A stretch of 64,000 nucleotides of DNA from Fasciolopsis buskii (taxonomy: Eukaryota; Platyhelminthes; Trematoda; Plagiorchiida; Fasciolidae), in the NCBI GenBank assembly GCA_008360955.1, contig LUCM01008695.1, forward strand, positions 326,596 through 390,595, given 5' to 3'. Below are positions 37,160 to 49,599 of this stretch, in pieces. Position 1 is the stretch's first letter. The number at the start of each line of letters is the position of its first letter. Under the pieces are notes generated by a model, which worked only from the letters and a program-made list of their open reading frames with translations, did not search any database and was not told where the DNA came from. A program made the position numbers and the translations under genes.

Positions 37160-40100
37160 TTCCAAGATTTATGAACTGTTGTGACTACAAACCCACAATT
37201 CCCTTGATCCATGTCCAACCAAGTTTGCTGTTGTGTATTGGCCTGAATACGAATGACTGAGAATGAGCTTGTTGGCCATGTTATATTGTTTTCAATGTGT
37301 TCCATGGGATATTTCAAATCCTCACATTGTCACCGTTTTGGGTTACACAGTTGCCGTAGCTTCTTTAATGACAACAAAATCTTCATCCGGATTTGAAGAT
37401 CTGATAAGGCGGCCGTTACACAGTTTGTCTACGGATGAATGTTCATATTTAGCCCACTGAATATTTCCTTATTCAAAGTGTTTTATGATTCGTTGGTAAT
37501 GATTAACCTTAATATCGATTAAACTGTCTTTGAAGATCGTGGTTTTGATTGTGCGGCAAATATTTGAAAATGATAAGTTCTGCATCAAGACACGTAATAG
37601 CGAATTAATTAGTTCACATTTTTTGCAACGCCGTTAACTTTGGCCAAAGATGGGCACGTCATCAGCGTACTACTAATCCTGAAGGGCAGATCGAACAAAT
37701 TGATGAATTCACTCGAAATGAAGACATTCAAAAAATATATTTTATACAGTACGCCTTCAAATTGTTCATTTCCTCAGTATACATTGCTTAGTGGGGCTCG
37801 TGTGTTATTTTCAACAATGATTTCAAAACACGGTGACCAGATTAAACGAGAGGGATTGTGAATTTGTGCTACTTGTATTTGTTTGGTTAGATGATAAGGT
37901 TTTCTGGATGCGGGACTTCCGAAAGTCACTTTACTTGCAAACTACTGTTGAGCGAGTCGCCTTAGAATAGTTGACCTTAAACAGATAGGGAATATGGTTG
38001 TCGATGCAACAGTCGGCTAACCACGAAAATGATTAGTTTGGACTTCCGAATATGGACAGTTTGCGGATCATTCAAGAACGAGAAATCAAATTGGAGAAAT
38101 TGACGAAAGGAGAAGTTGGATGACTGCTTTCGTCTGATCATTCGACCAACCGAGGCCAAGAATGTTCTCATGAACAGTACACACATTGGAGCGGTTATGT
38201 GCTATCATTTGATATAGATGCAGTCAAGCAACTATAGTAGTTTCGGTAACTTTGGGCCTAACTGACGTTGGAGCTAACGAGCAATGCACTTCATGAACTT
38301 GACAACTTGGTCGATTTTGAGGACGTGAACAACAATGGCACCGTCCTCTCTGAAAAACAATAAGCCTGTGCACACAGATTCAGAAACCTCAGGTGCAATG
38401 AAAATTCCACTCATTACCATTACACCTTGATCGAAATTCCCAAGCGGATGGTCAAGTATGAACTTGTTCATAATCGCCCAGTTTTATATGTAAAATTTCG
38501 ATAAAATTCGTTCGGAATTAATCTTGTTGTCGGAGTTGTGAATTACAATTGGCCAAATAGGCTGAAGATGCATGTAGACCGGCATGTATTAATAACCTTC
38601 AAATACAATTAGCGCTAGCTAATTCATTCTCTGCAATCCGGCTGACCAAGATCGTACCAGAGTGGTGCATTAACTCAACGCCTTTTACATTTAGCTCATT
38701 TTTATTCCATTTTTTTCTCAAAAACTTCTTTTATCACATCTTCATAAAAAGCTTAGGCAATACTTGGGATTTTATATTTGACCAAATATCAATTTGTCCC
38801 CCAACTGGTGACTATGTCAAAGCTCTCACCGTGACTCTGACAAATGAGAGATATGAGATGTTGCTAGGGAAGTCTTCAGATGTCTTCTGTAAGCTAACGA
38901 TCACTTAGGTTTGAGAATCAGAAGCAATGATGCTTGCTCCATTCTCGCCCATGGCACTTTATTTTCGACTGCTTCGACCGGATGTGTCGAGCTGACAAAT
39001 ATGGAGACCTTCAAGGTTAAGAAATCTGTCAGAAAACGACTCACCGTGTTTCGACTCCACCGGATGCTGAGTTAAGCTTACTCGCTACAACGTTCCACAG
39101 TATTTTTCTCGGTTTATAAGTCTTCAGCCTCAGTTCAGAACATTCGTTTCAAAGTTTAGGGATCTCAATGAACTTCTTTCAAATGCTATGGATCACAGTG
39201 TAACAGCCTAACTCGGTTGGTTCATGATAATAACTAGACCTTCCACTCCGTCACAAAGCTTCTAAATAGTGGCATTAAGTTCTCAAAGAGTATTGCAGGG
39301 AAATTCAGAGAATGTCGCTGAAACCCTTTTATAGCGAATTTAACATTTTGATTCTTTACATGGACCGAAATTAAATTTAGAATATCTCTCAGCGCATCGA
39401 TTTAGGCTTCTGACACCCATGACTATTGGTGGAAGCCCTTACTTCCACTACTGTGAAAATCTATTGTCAACTGTAACAGCTTCACCTATGATTCATCCAA
39501 GTACATAACTTGTATCAATATAAAGCGTTAGACGCAAACAGAAATGAGAACGCTGTTGTTCGAAGCAACGATCCAATTATGGTCATAGTTTCATTAGCTT
39601 AATTCCGATAGATTAAAAGAGAATTCATTAAAGGCTGCATGCACTTAGTCATTTTATGGCTAATAAAGGAGTTTTAGTTTGTTCTATAGAAATGTTGAGG
39701 TGGTTAGAAATTACCGACATGTACTCATTGCGTTACCTACTTGCCTGAGTTCATGCTTGTTCCTACTTATGCGATGGCAGACGTTCCTTTCGGTAAAGGA
39801 AACGCACACGTTCATAAACGTGCATAGAAGAAAAATGAACAATGTAGACTGTTCGAAGGATTGGTCATCTAAGGAAAGAATGCGCATTGTAGCTCTCGTC
39901 CAGAGCTAACTGAGTAAGGCTAATTAAATAATGTTATTGCATTATGGCACAAAGGGCATGATAGCGAACACGTTCGTTTTCGGTACGTTCATCCTCCAGT
40001 TAAAACGGTTACGATTAAGTGGTGCGGTGCATATTTTGTGAATAAAGTTCCCGCTGAAAAGATAAGAATGACTATTGAGTGCAATTTGTGGAACGTAATT

Positions 40101-40559
40101 CAGACAAAGGGACACACTTGGTGTTCACTGTTAGTAGATTGGAAAGCCCACTGAGCGAAGTATGCATAAGACGGATTAGCTGCTTGCCACCACGTCAAGA
40201 AAGGTTACGGTCTAAGGCACAGTGACCATGATCAACGTAGTTGGGTTGATTTGAGAAAATTTTACGGTGACGCAACGATGGATTCAACAATCCGACTGTT
40301 GCTGATTTTCGTTGTCCCCAGGTAAGGCTGATAGACCGCCTCTAGCACATTCTCCGGTACTATGTAAATCATGTGAAAGCTTTGTCATTCACCTGGTGTT
40401 CTGTGTCTACGAATTACTCTACAGTGATAGAAGTTAAAAGATATCTGGTTCCGGTACTCATCTAGGTTAGTTTCTGCTCTTTGATTCTTTGCGACTACTG
40501 CCTCGTTGTTTTATTAACAAACTGTTGAACATGTTGAACGGTCCATTTGTTTATTCAAG
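37160..40559. other. no recognisable feature
   Basis: Open frames of up to 76 codons. The minus-strand frame 38274-38471 (contains SESVCTGLLFFREDGAIVV) looks protein-like but matches nothing I know and lacks clear splice sites. Confidence 0.4.
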
Positions 40560-42000
40560 CTCGGCCAACCATATAGCACTTTTTGAATCGGAAATTGCGT
40601 TAGAGTCATCAGGTTGCCTGGAGGATACTAAGCGCAATCTAAGTCAAATCATACATTCAGCACAAGGCCATCCACACGAAACACTACACTCTTTGGAGAA
40701 AGGCAAATTCACGACCATTTTATCAACTAATAGGATATGAATGACGGTCTTCCTGGACACAACTGACAACAGTAGGAATGCAAAACAACTATCAGGCCAT
40801 TCCACCACCGACCGTTTGCTTGACAGTAACCGAAACCAGAACAGGAAAACCGAAACTAATAAAACTTTAAAGAAGTTCCGAATCATGCAAATGATCACCA
40901 AAGGGGAATGTTGGAAGACGATTACTTCATCCTCAAACGCTGCTCACTTATTCGGATTGCCAAAGGTTCACAAAGAATTTATTCAACTCCTATCACTCGT
41001 CTTGCTCCTTGGCACGCTAATATGTCGACCAGTTAGAGAACTGTTAATAGTTCCAAAATCCATCTACAGCCCAGACCCAGGAGTTCTTGGGAAAGCTAAA
41101 AAACGTGAATCTAGTGGAATATCAAGTCATGTTCTGGTTTGAGGCAGTCGTGCTGTTTACTTAAAGTGAAGCAGCCAAAGAACTCATAAAAAACATTAAA
41201 CGAACAAACCACAGGAAATACAAACCGTTTACGAACTACTAAAATGGTGTCTATACATGTGTTGCCAATTTAATGAAACATTGACTGGTTCACCCACATC
41301 CGAATTCTCCCACTGGAGCCACAATCAAGATGTCGGAAAACACCGCACTAGCGAGAATTACGCTGGAGTTTCTGATCAGATTTATCAATATTAAATGCTC
41401 GAAAGTTGAAGAGACATAGAATAATGGCAACATATTAACAAAACATCATTTCCATTATTGAATTCGAGAAAGGTGGAGACCTGGCATCTCTAGATGACTT
41501 GGTCAAAAGAAAAGCCACTGGCTCAGTAGAGACAAAACTGCTCCTGGAAACAAATACGCATAGAATAAATATTTGGCAACCACCGAAATACTCAAATGAT
41601 GTCATTCAACTCAATCCTATACATGAAGGATAAAAACCAGTGTATCAGAAAAGAGCTAAGAATGCATGAATAAACCTATTTCTTTACTACGTTCAACAGA
41701 AACGGATATCCAGGATACTTCATGGTAAGAAACGTGCATGTAAAGAACAGAGGGACAAACCGCAGAGTATAATACGGACAGAACGATTCAACATAAACCA
41801 TTTCAGACTTCCAGAATACCCATATTAAAACCAAAGGAGTAGCTGAAGGAACAGATATGATACTAAGTCAAATGCATGGACACCAGCTTTGTTGTCTAAA
41901 CCGGGACAGAAATGGCCGCTAAAATGAATGGGCACAACATGGATATATAAAGATGCCCAATCTCTCCGTCAGATCTGTTCACGAAAACCAAGGAGGACAT
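40560..42000 (+). pseudogene. Penelope-like element RT, copy 1 (decayed)
   Basis: The plus-strand frame 40741-41142 contains HLFGLPKVHKE, the 'YGLPK.HK' signature of Penelope-like reverse transcriptases. It is preceded by a stretch around EKGKFTTILSTN (about 40695-40730) in the position of the 'KG..TVI' block. About 500 bases downstream FEKGGDLASLDDLVKRKATG and SVETKLLLETNTHRI (about 41463-41570) match the 'LPFLDVLV.R...GSL.T..YRKPTHTDRY' block, and NRNGYPGYF at about 41699 matches 'NGYP'. The palm core with the catalytic YVDD is not recognisable. Many stops and frameshifts show an old copy. Confidence 0.65.
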
Positions 42001-44082
42001 CAATCCAATCTTAAACAAGCAACGACGGGACAAGAAAGTGAGCTTTCGCAGCTCAGTGTTCTTGAAATAATTTAACCGATCAATATGATGACTAGTATTG
42101 CGTGTACATTCGGAGAAGGGGCAAACAGGTCAGCTGACTATGAGGGTCAGCAATTACATTATACAAACCCATAATCATAAGCTGGAGTTCCTTATACAGA
42201 TACGCCCAGAGAACTGAAGCATCTAGCCTTCAGAGAGATGCAGTATCACACAACCTAAATGTCCAAAGTTCTTAAGCTGAATATCATACTTCAAAGATCG
42301 AGGGTCAAAGTAACAGAGGTCACGTGGAAAATTAATGCTTAATTTGTTGTTCGGAGTTATTACAGAGGTCCAAGTACAAAGCTGATGATAAATCTATAAG
42401 TATGGAACATACTGAAAAATTGCACACATGCGCTGACGATATCACCTCGGCTGGTGATAAAAAGGTTTCCGATAGGAACGTAAGGTTCATAGATCAGAAA
42501 CCCATAAAAAAGTAATTCATTTGCACGACACCACATCATCTCACTGACGACAGACCCCCATTCCGATTGATAAGCAGCTTGCTGGGGTTTGCACAGACAG
42601 GTGTCATTCGCCCTGAGAAGCTTGATTTATCCAATCAGTTGTAATCTGTGACCAGTCTCGGTTTTCATTGTGGAGACATGCAGACGGATGACCGTGATCT
42701 CCGTTCATCTGAACAATCAGTCCGATTTCGGTGGTGTTTGTTCTTCCAATTGGTTCCCTTTTATTTGTTTTTTTCGGTATCCACGGCCTAGTGATTTTTT
42801 TCAAAATCAACCCATATGCGAACGTTTGTTTAAAGGTAAGGAGCACACGCGAAATAGTTGAATTCAATACAAATCATTGTAAAATTCAAGTGTCCATATT
42901 TGCGCCCACTTTCCTTCTTCCGCCAAATTTTGGCTCTTTCGACATGGATCCCACTAATTTGACTGAGTAGTCTTTTATTTGTCTCGAGTCTCATGGCGTA
43001 ACCAAATTGTATCCTCACTGTTCACTGCACAGGTAGCCCAACTTCTTTTGGATCACTCACTTCGAATGAACAGTTATTGCCCGACTACCTATCTTACAAT
43101 ACTCGGTAGCATCGCATATTTCAAATAATTCCACATTAACAACGGTTATTTAGTCCTATCTTTACATAATGTACTTTTGCAAAATCCATTGTCCATTTGC
43201 ACGGTTAGCAGGACAGAGATCAATGAAGAACCCGGACAAATGTTTCTCCCCTTGCGCACAACACTCAACTGGCTGTACTGCAGTTCCGAATTTCGTTAGT
43301 GTCACCTAATGATTTTAAGGGGTTAGCTTTCCAACGTGAGTGTTGTGCTTCGTTGCACACGTATCGAATAATTTCTGTTGTAATATTCTCCTGAACGTTT
43401 TCCTTGTTTGTACGTAACTAGACATACACTTATATCACGGGTGAACTTATATCCATCGAATACCCAGTGGTATAGCAAAATGACCGGCACTCCAGTGATA
43501 ATAAAACCAGGGGGACATGGTGACATAAGTCAACTTTTACTGGTCAGACCAGTGTAAATCAATTTGTCCATAGTTTGATAATATCCCAAATACTTAATGT
43601 CCTTCAAACATTTCCCCTACAAAACAGCACATAAGCCGATGATTTGGAACTTTTTCACTGTTTTGTTTATTTGCGAATGATAATTTACAAATTTCTGTCT
43701 TAACGGTGCCTCTTATCACGTTTGATCAACCCGATTGGTGACAATGCATTGAACAGAATTGTTACCAACCGTTTCGATCTAGTCCCTTAAATTTGGTGCT
43801 CTAATCTTAGCCAGTGATCGTTTTAGTCCCAAGGTTTATTCCCGGTTAGCTTCTCATGCCTTAAGGTGGCCAAAACAATCAACTCACGGTTGCATAATTT
43901 TCTCGGGGAAAACGTCTTCTTTGCCCTCAGTGATCTTTCTTGAATCTCCAGTGATGCCATTCTCTGCATAGAATTGCTGGATTTGACTTTTGATGTTTGT
44001 TATCCGGTAGAAAAGTTTCATTCTGGAATGACCATATTGCTTAAGTAATATTGAAGGTGTTAAGGAGACGACAGAGACATGT
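42001..44082. other. no confident feature
   Basis: The first few hundred bases may hold the rest of PLE copy 1, but no GIY-YIG motif is visible. The overlapping short frames at 42604-43018 on both strands have no recognisable domain. Confidence 0.4.
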
Positions 44083-45400
44083 ATGCAACTTACAGGTTCC
44101 CGGAAGTCCAGGTACGTTCCATTATTGATAACGCAACATTATTTTCCAAGGAACAAGCTTCCGGACTACCCTGCTCGACCAAAATAAACGCAAGTATGGA
44201 TCCTGATGATCTGTTCTCACTACACCCAAAGTCTCATGGAGCTTCTCACGGGGCTACACTCAATCCTATTCTTTGGGAATTTTTCCTTTTTCGATAGCCG
44301 GAGACCTTTCACACATTGTTCCCATACCCAAACATAGTAATCCCGGTATTCTAACCAAATAGTTTGGTCCGAGTGCTGTTACCAGTTGCTACCTTAAGTT
44401 AACGGAAAATGCTTTCCTAAGACGTCTAACTATTTATTGTGCCCAAATACCCCCTTCATTTTGCCTGTAAATAAAAACAGGTCTACCTTGAATGCTGTTG
44501 CTTCTCGGGTTCGTCTTAGCACCAAATTTTTGGCTACACCTGCCAATCCCACGCGACGTGCCCTCCTGAACTTTTCATCTGTGTTCTACAGTCTTTGATT
44601 TCTTCTAGACTAGTACACTTCGGATATCTCGATCACTTACTCGCATGGTTATCGGACTATTTTGCTGACAGAATACAATGTACCAGAAATATCTGGGTCC
44701 AGAAATATCCACATCATCTGTGAATAACTCAGGAATCCTTCAATATATTATCCCCTACCAGTCCAATTGTTTCCAGTGCACATCAGCGATCTGTCAATTA
44801 ATTCTCAAGGTCAGTTACTCAAGCGCATTGATGATGTCGCTGTTTGTCAGTCTGTATCTGAAACTGGAGATTTTCCCCAATGAAATGATACAAAATGATT
44901 CTTATTCTCGTTTTTATTGTGTATTCTGGTGTGTCAGAAGTGTCTGTTTACTTCTTCCCTAGCTGCTTGTCCGTTTGACCGTTCTTCCGTAAATACAGAC
45001 CCACTCAGCAGGGCAGATTCCGTCAAATGCTTTATGTAACGAATCCTTGAACACTATCTTTTCGCATAAAAAGACCGTGGAAACTTCACGTTAATATAAA
45101 CAGCATCTTGTTTTATGTACCAAATTGTTTTGTCTGCTTCTTTATATTGTCCAACTGTCACTTTCGCTTGTTTATTAAGTGATGTTTATGCAATCCTTTT
45201 ATAACGTCTGTCGATTATATGTAGTGCATTTTGTATCGCTGAAATGATTGTGCACTTAACCGAACAAAATATAAATCTGTGAAACGAATATACAGAAATT
45301 TTTCTCAGATCCGTCATATCCCTTACACAATGATCTTCATAGATCCGGTTCTCACACTAGGATACGTTCTACCTGCCACTACATTCGATCTCGTATAAAC
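44083..45400 (+). pseudogene. CR1-like LINE RT, copy C (decayed)
   Basis: Plus strand. INASMDPDDLFSLHPKS (about 44190-44240) lies in the position of the 'GPD.LHPK' block, and a Y/S-RRPFTH block follows at about 44293. A block in the position of 'SGVLQG..LSP.LF' lies at about 44722, then ISDLSINSQGQLLKRIDDVA (about 44785-44844), which aligns with SDLHVNSPGKLFQYVEDVA in copy D and marks the catalytic site. The aspartates DD are intact, but frame breaks surround them. Further downstream the copy fades into a possible C-terminal remnant near 45310-45430. Confidence 0.6.
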
Positions 45401-45527
45401 ACAAAATGGATACCGATTGTTCTTTATTCAACCCAAAATTTACATCACTCGGGTCACAGTCGTGAGTAATTTTATGCACATCCTTGTTAGATCATACATT
45501 TTAACAGTAAGAGATTGAATGTTTTCA

Positions 45528-45880
45528 TGAAATAATTCAGCATGTGATATCATCGCTCAACTCAACACAAAGAAACCACGGAAGAACTGTACAGTTGGTT
45601 CATCCTTGTTAGCAATCAGCAGCAATGCATATCCACCGCGCCCGAACTGGCACGCGAACCCGAACAAGGACGAACGATTCTGAGTCGAACGCCTTAGTCA
45701 TTACGATATCGGACAGGCTCTGAACGATTTGTCGAACTTCACCACATGATGTCGCACCTATCCTTCACTGATTTGCACGGTTACTGTCCGCTAGCTCAGA
45801 GCGGTCGACCCCTACTGATAGATGACTTCTCCGCAGGCAGCCTAAGTGCGACGAAGGCTTTGGATATGACCTACAAAGCT
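45528..45880 (-). repeat. pol III / hammerhead repeat unit, inverted arm 1
   Basis: A 353-bp unit with, on the minus strand, linker, tRNA-like head, hammerhead-like motif and tail in the same order as the array at 24.5 kb. It is nearly identical to the plus-strand unit at 48379-48731: five differences in 353 positions, all transitions, with no indels. The head starts about 162 bases from the linker start, as in the other copies. It abuts the plus-strand unit at 45881 head to head. Confidence 0.8.
45581..45634 (-). ncRNA. hammerhead-like motif in inverted arm 1 (decayed)
   Basis: On the minus strand: stem I strand GGATAT-GCATTG, core CTGCTGA (A6 changed to C), stem II partly paired around CTAACAAG, GAAC instead of GAAA, stem III reduced to CAACTG, GTA triplet, and CAGTTC. 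Changes at two conserved core positions should abolish cleavage. Confidence 0.55.
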
Positions 45881-46055
45881 GGACAACTTGGTAGCTTAAT
45901 GGCTAAGACGTTCTATTCAGAGTCCTTCGTCCGGGGTTCGCCTCCCTGTTCGCGCGCGGTCGATATGCACTGCCGATGAATCTCAACAAGGATGAAACAG
46001 CTGTACATTGCTTCTTTATGGTGAGTTGAGCGATAATATCACATGGTTTATTATT
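45881..46055 (+). repeat. pol III / hammerhead repeat unit, plus strand
   Basis: The tRNA-like head starts at once (A-box-like TAGCTTAATGGC, B-box-like GGTTCGCCTCC), followed by the hammerhead-like motif and the tail GGTGAGTTGAGCGATAATATC. The usual upstream linker is missing. It lies head to head with the inverted arm ending at 45880, so two units diverge from this junction. Confidence 0.7.
45961..46014 (+). ncRNA. hammerhead-like motif, unit at 45.9 kb
   Basis: CGATAT-GCACTG, core CCGATGA (U4 changed to C), a stem II that no longer pairs well (TCTCAACAAGGA), intact GAAA, intact palindromic stem III (ACAG/CTGT), GTA triplet, and CATTGC with one mismatch in stem I. This is the copy with the best-kept 3' half. 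Confidence 0.6.
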
Positions 46056-47325
46056 ATACATATTGTTCACCCGATTTTTAATCTGTATCGTTTGGCTGAA
46101 ACGCGATCACCGGTGTATGGAAACCTCCATGCAAACGAAAATTCTAACGCACATGTTCAATAAGTTGTATAGTAGTACTGATATTGTGCGAAGTAGAGGA
46201 CACCTGGTCAAAATTCCAATTACAACAAGCGTCATACTTTAGTCATCCTAAAGTTTACTTGCTGTAACCGGCAATCAACCAAACGTTATAATTCTTTACA
46301 CTTTGACCGCAATTCGGTGCACAACAAGCGCAGAACGTGGTCAGAATGTGGTAACCGGTTTTCTGTCCTCGTATCAAGCCCTTCTTGGGCTTGGTAGCCA
46401 CCAAATACAAGGAACCGCAATAAAACCATTCCAAAGCATTGCTTTCAGACAAAGTCCTGTCGTCTGAAGTCTCAATAAACCTGAAAAAACGTGATAGAAA
46501 TGGAATATTCCTCTCACCGGCATCTAACGCGTTGCGATAAAAGAAAAGGAATACTTCGGAATGCGATATTCATCGATAGTTAGAAGAATGGTCTTGCCAA
46601 CATCCAGAATGAGTAGTTCAGGACCAATTTTATGTGATCATTCAAACCTCTGGGATGATAAAAGATCCACCATGGAAAACCGAAAGGTTAAAATGCTGAA
46701 CTTATAGCCATGTGGAGTCTCAGTCATGCACCAGTCTTCGATTGTAATGTGAGCACGCAGTCTGTACAATCTTCTATTTGCATTGAATCACAGAAATGCT
46801 TGAATGTAACCAATCGTAACAGAAAAACGGAATCTTCTAAATCATCTACAGAAGCACAACTTCCGGTTTCCTTGATCAAAAGAAAACTAATTAGAAGCAA
46901 ATATAATCCCAATGACAAAATATTTCTCCAGTCATTTGTGCATCTTTTTGTAATAATTAAGAAATGTCGAAGTTTGGGTCTGTGTAATTCGGTTACGGCA
47001 AAGAAAAAATGTTGAATGCAGTAGGACAAGAAAAGATAGAGCATGCACGAAACGCAGGAGGAGGAAGGTAGAAAAATTGGTTTGTGCTCTACGCAGGTCT
47101 ATGACAGACAATGATGTTCATTTTGCATACACTAACCGAAACTGATTTCAGCCGCTAAAACAACCTCTGTGTAAAACAAACAATTTCCAATGAAAACGTA
47201 AACAAAAAACAAAACGAAGTCTGCGGCAATATTTGGTGATTCCAGAGTAAAAGTTGAGCACAACCATGAAGGCGGGAACGTGTTTTTTGATAACCGGAAT
47301 TAATTTCAGAGACAAAAGAAATTTG

Positions 47326-47344
47326 GATGATGATGATGATGATA
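47326..47344. repeat. (GAT)n microsatellite
   Basis: About six perfect GAT copies. Confidence 0.85.
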
Positions 47345-47506
47345 CGCGTGAATTGTTATTTACGCTTTCAAAAAAAGCGAAAGCGCTTGTCTACAAATAA
47401 CTTCGCCTCCATTCGCGTTGGCACAGTTGCTTCCGGACCAGAATGCTGATGAAACGGGAACAAAGGGAAAAAGGGAATCGACAGGAAGACAGCGAGGGAG
47501 ACACGG

Positions 47507-47529
47507 CGAGAGAGAGAGAGAGAGAGAGA
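47507..47529. repeat. (GA)n microsatellite in purine-rich tract
   Basis: About 11 GA copies within a longer purine-rich stretch (about 47455-47590). This may form unusual structure, but no function is evident. Confidence 0.85.
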
Positions 47530-48378
47530 AGGAGATAGAGGGTAAAAAGGCACGAGGGAGTGGCAGGGGACGAGTGAGACAAAAAAGAGAATGGAAACTT
47601 GTACACAAGAACTAAAACCGACGCAACTACTGGTACACAGTTTTTGTTACGTGAGCAGGAACAAAATTTATTTAATTAGATCTATCTTTGACCCAGTATT
47701 TTCAAGCCCAAGCAATGACCAAAAAGCAAAGAATCTACTTTCCTCGTTTCATCTTATCAGTCATCCCGTTCCCCCACCTAAGAGGAAATATTCACCTATA
47801 ATATTGTATCGTTTTTAGTAGAACGGCCACCTGGGTGTGTATTACTAATGCCGATATCAGTAGTAAGTGCACAAGTGCCACCATAACCCCATGATAAGTG
47901 GAAAGGAAGTCAGTTAACCGTTGTTTTTTTCTGATTTTAGACAACTGCTTCGTTTATTACTATCAATTTGTAGTTGGAAAATAAGTTCCATAGATTTCGT
48001 ACACGTGCAGTTGTTACGTCAAGGCCATGCGACAGATATAGTTTGGTCGACATTCTAAGACGACAATTTTGTTATTTTCTGGAAATTCTTCGGTAATCTC
48101 TTAGTTTTTGCTAGCAATTGGAAATCGAACGAACTATGAGGGTGCACATTTACCTACAGTGGTCCAATGGAAAGTCAGTTACATATGTGAGCCTTGTGAC
48201 AGTCCAAATTGAACTCAACAAGCTACTGCCCTGGAGATGGCAATATTCAATGATCAAGGAACTATTAGGACGATCTCACCCTTAGCAATACAACACCATC
48301 TGATTACGGAAGACAAAACTGACAGCGAGGAAGTTGTTTGGGTCATTTGCATAGATGATTTAGATTGGCTAGAAAGAA

Positions 48379-48731
48379 AGCTCTGTAGGTCATATCCAAA
48401 GCCTTCGTCGCACTTAGGCTGCCTGCGGAGAAGTCATCTATCAGTAGGGGTCGACCGCTCTGAGCTAGCGGACAGTAACCGTGCAAATCAGTGAAGGATA
48501 GGTGCGACATCATGTGGTGAAGTTCGACAAACCATTCAGAGCCTGTCCGATATCGTAATGACTAAGGCGTTCGACTCAGAATCGTTCGTCCTTGTTCGGG
48601 TTCGCGTGCCAGTTCGGGCGCGGTGGATATGCATTGCTGCTGATTGCTAACAAGGATGAACCAACTGTACAGTTCTTCTGTGGTTTCTTTGTGTTGAGTT
48701 GAGCGATGATATTACATGCTGAATTATTTCA
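48379..48731 (+). repeat. pol III / hammerhead repeat unit, inverted arm 2
   Basis: Plus-strand counterpart of the arm at 45528-45880, 348 of 353 positions identical. It has the linker from AGCTCTGTAGG, the tRNA-like head from 48541 (A-box region TATCGTAATGACTAAGG, B box GGTTCGCGTGCC), the hammerhead-like motif, and the tail ending GAATTATTTCA. Both arms differ far more from the units at 24.5 kb than from each other, so they arose by a recent duplication or are kept alike by gene conversion. Confidence 0.8.
48625..48678 (+). ncRNA. hammerhead-like motif in inverted arm 2 (decayed)
   Basis: Same changes as in the partner arm: core CTGCTGA, GAAC in place of GAAA, shortened stem III. The shared changes show that the ribozyme was already damaged before the two arms separated. 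Confidence 0.55.
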
Positions 48732-49599
48732 AGAAAGATGACAAGTAAATCATAGAAGCCACAGCTTTAAAATCAAAAACAACTTAATAATTTGAGAAGA
48801 AACCGACCACCGCGTAGAGGAACTCAGCGCAATCAAGGTCTATTGCTTGGACTCCATTGAGTCTTTGATTCTGTCAGTCATTCACATCTAGATTAGAAAA
48901 GTCCTTTTTTCAGTAAACTGTGAGAATAGTGACAATAGTTGAAGCAGTAGTTTGCCATTCATTGCTTTAATTTCCTAACGGATGGCTAGGTCTGCAGATC
49001 GAAAAGTGTCACAAACGGAGTAATGGAGGGCTCTCTTCTTGGACCTATTATGTTTCTCCTACCTGGCTCCATCTTTACCGTGCTACATTTCAACTCTGGC
49101 TGCCGTCATCTTATCAATTTAATGGATTTGCTTTTTCCACGTCCCGGACTGTTCATCGCTATTCCCGTATGCATTTGCCCCCACTCAAAAACTTTAAATT
49201 TCGGCTACTCATGCACATAACGGATTTGCCACTAAACCAAAAAGACACATTCGTACCGCTTGGCAGGCTACTCTTAAATGCACCCCGCCAGTCCATCTCA
49301 AATGAGTACCGACATGCGCTCTTTGTTAACAAAATTACTGGGTCTATTTCTCAATTTGTGCTCTAAGATACATGTTCATACGTGTGATTTTCATTCAAGA
49401 GCCGTGGCTGAACTCACATTTTGCGGATACTCTAATATTCATCCCAGGCTTTCATATATACCGACTGGACGGACAATACAGCGCTATTGCAACTGGAGGT
49501 GGTTTGGTCACTTACACAGATTCCTTCTGTTCAATCAAATGTTAATCAGTTTATTGATATTCATTCTCCGCTATTGACGGCCTAGTTATTCAGTATCAC
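48732..49599. other. possible 5' region of LINE copy D
   Basis: Plus-strand frames at 49023-49220 and 49278-49577 lie directly upstream of the recognisable end of the endonuclease of copy D and may be its decayed 5' part. No motif proves this. Confidence 0.3.

Larger units (their letters stand above)
46056..48378. other. spacer between the inverted repeat arms
   Basis: No gene recognised. It holds a (GAT)n and a (GA)n microsatellite and several frames of up to 106 codons (46724-47044 minus) without a motif. The minus-strand frames over 47360-47608 are translations of low-complexity AG-rich DNA. Confidence 0.45.

Noticed and set aside
47360..47608. Overlapping minus-strand frames rich in serine, leucine and proline
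   Set aside because: They translate a purine-rich low-complexity tract with a (GA)n run. All three frames stay open, as expected for such sequence.
48237..48494. 85-codon plus-strand frame ending in RSELADSNRANQ
   Set aside because: Its second half is the linker of the pol III/hammerhead unit, so it is not a gene.
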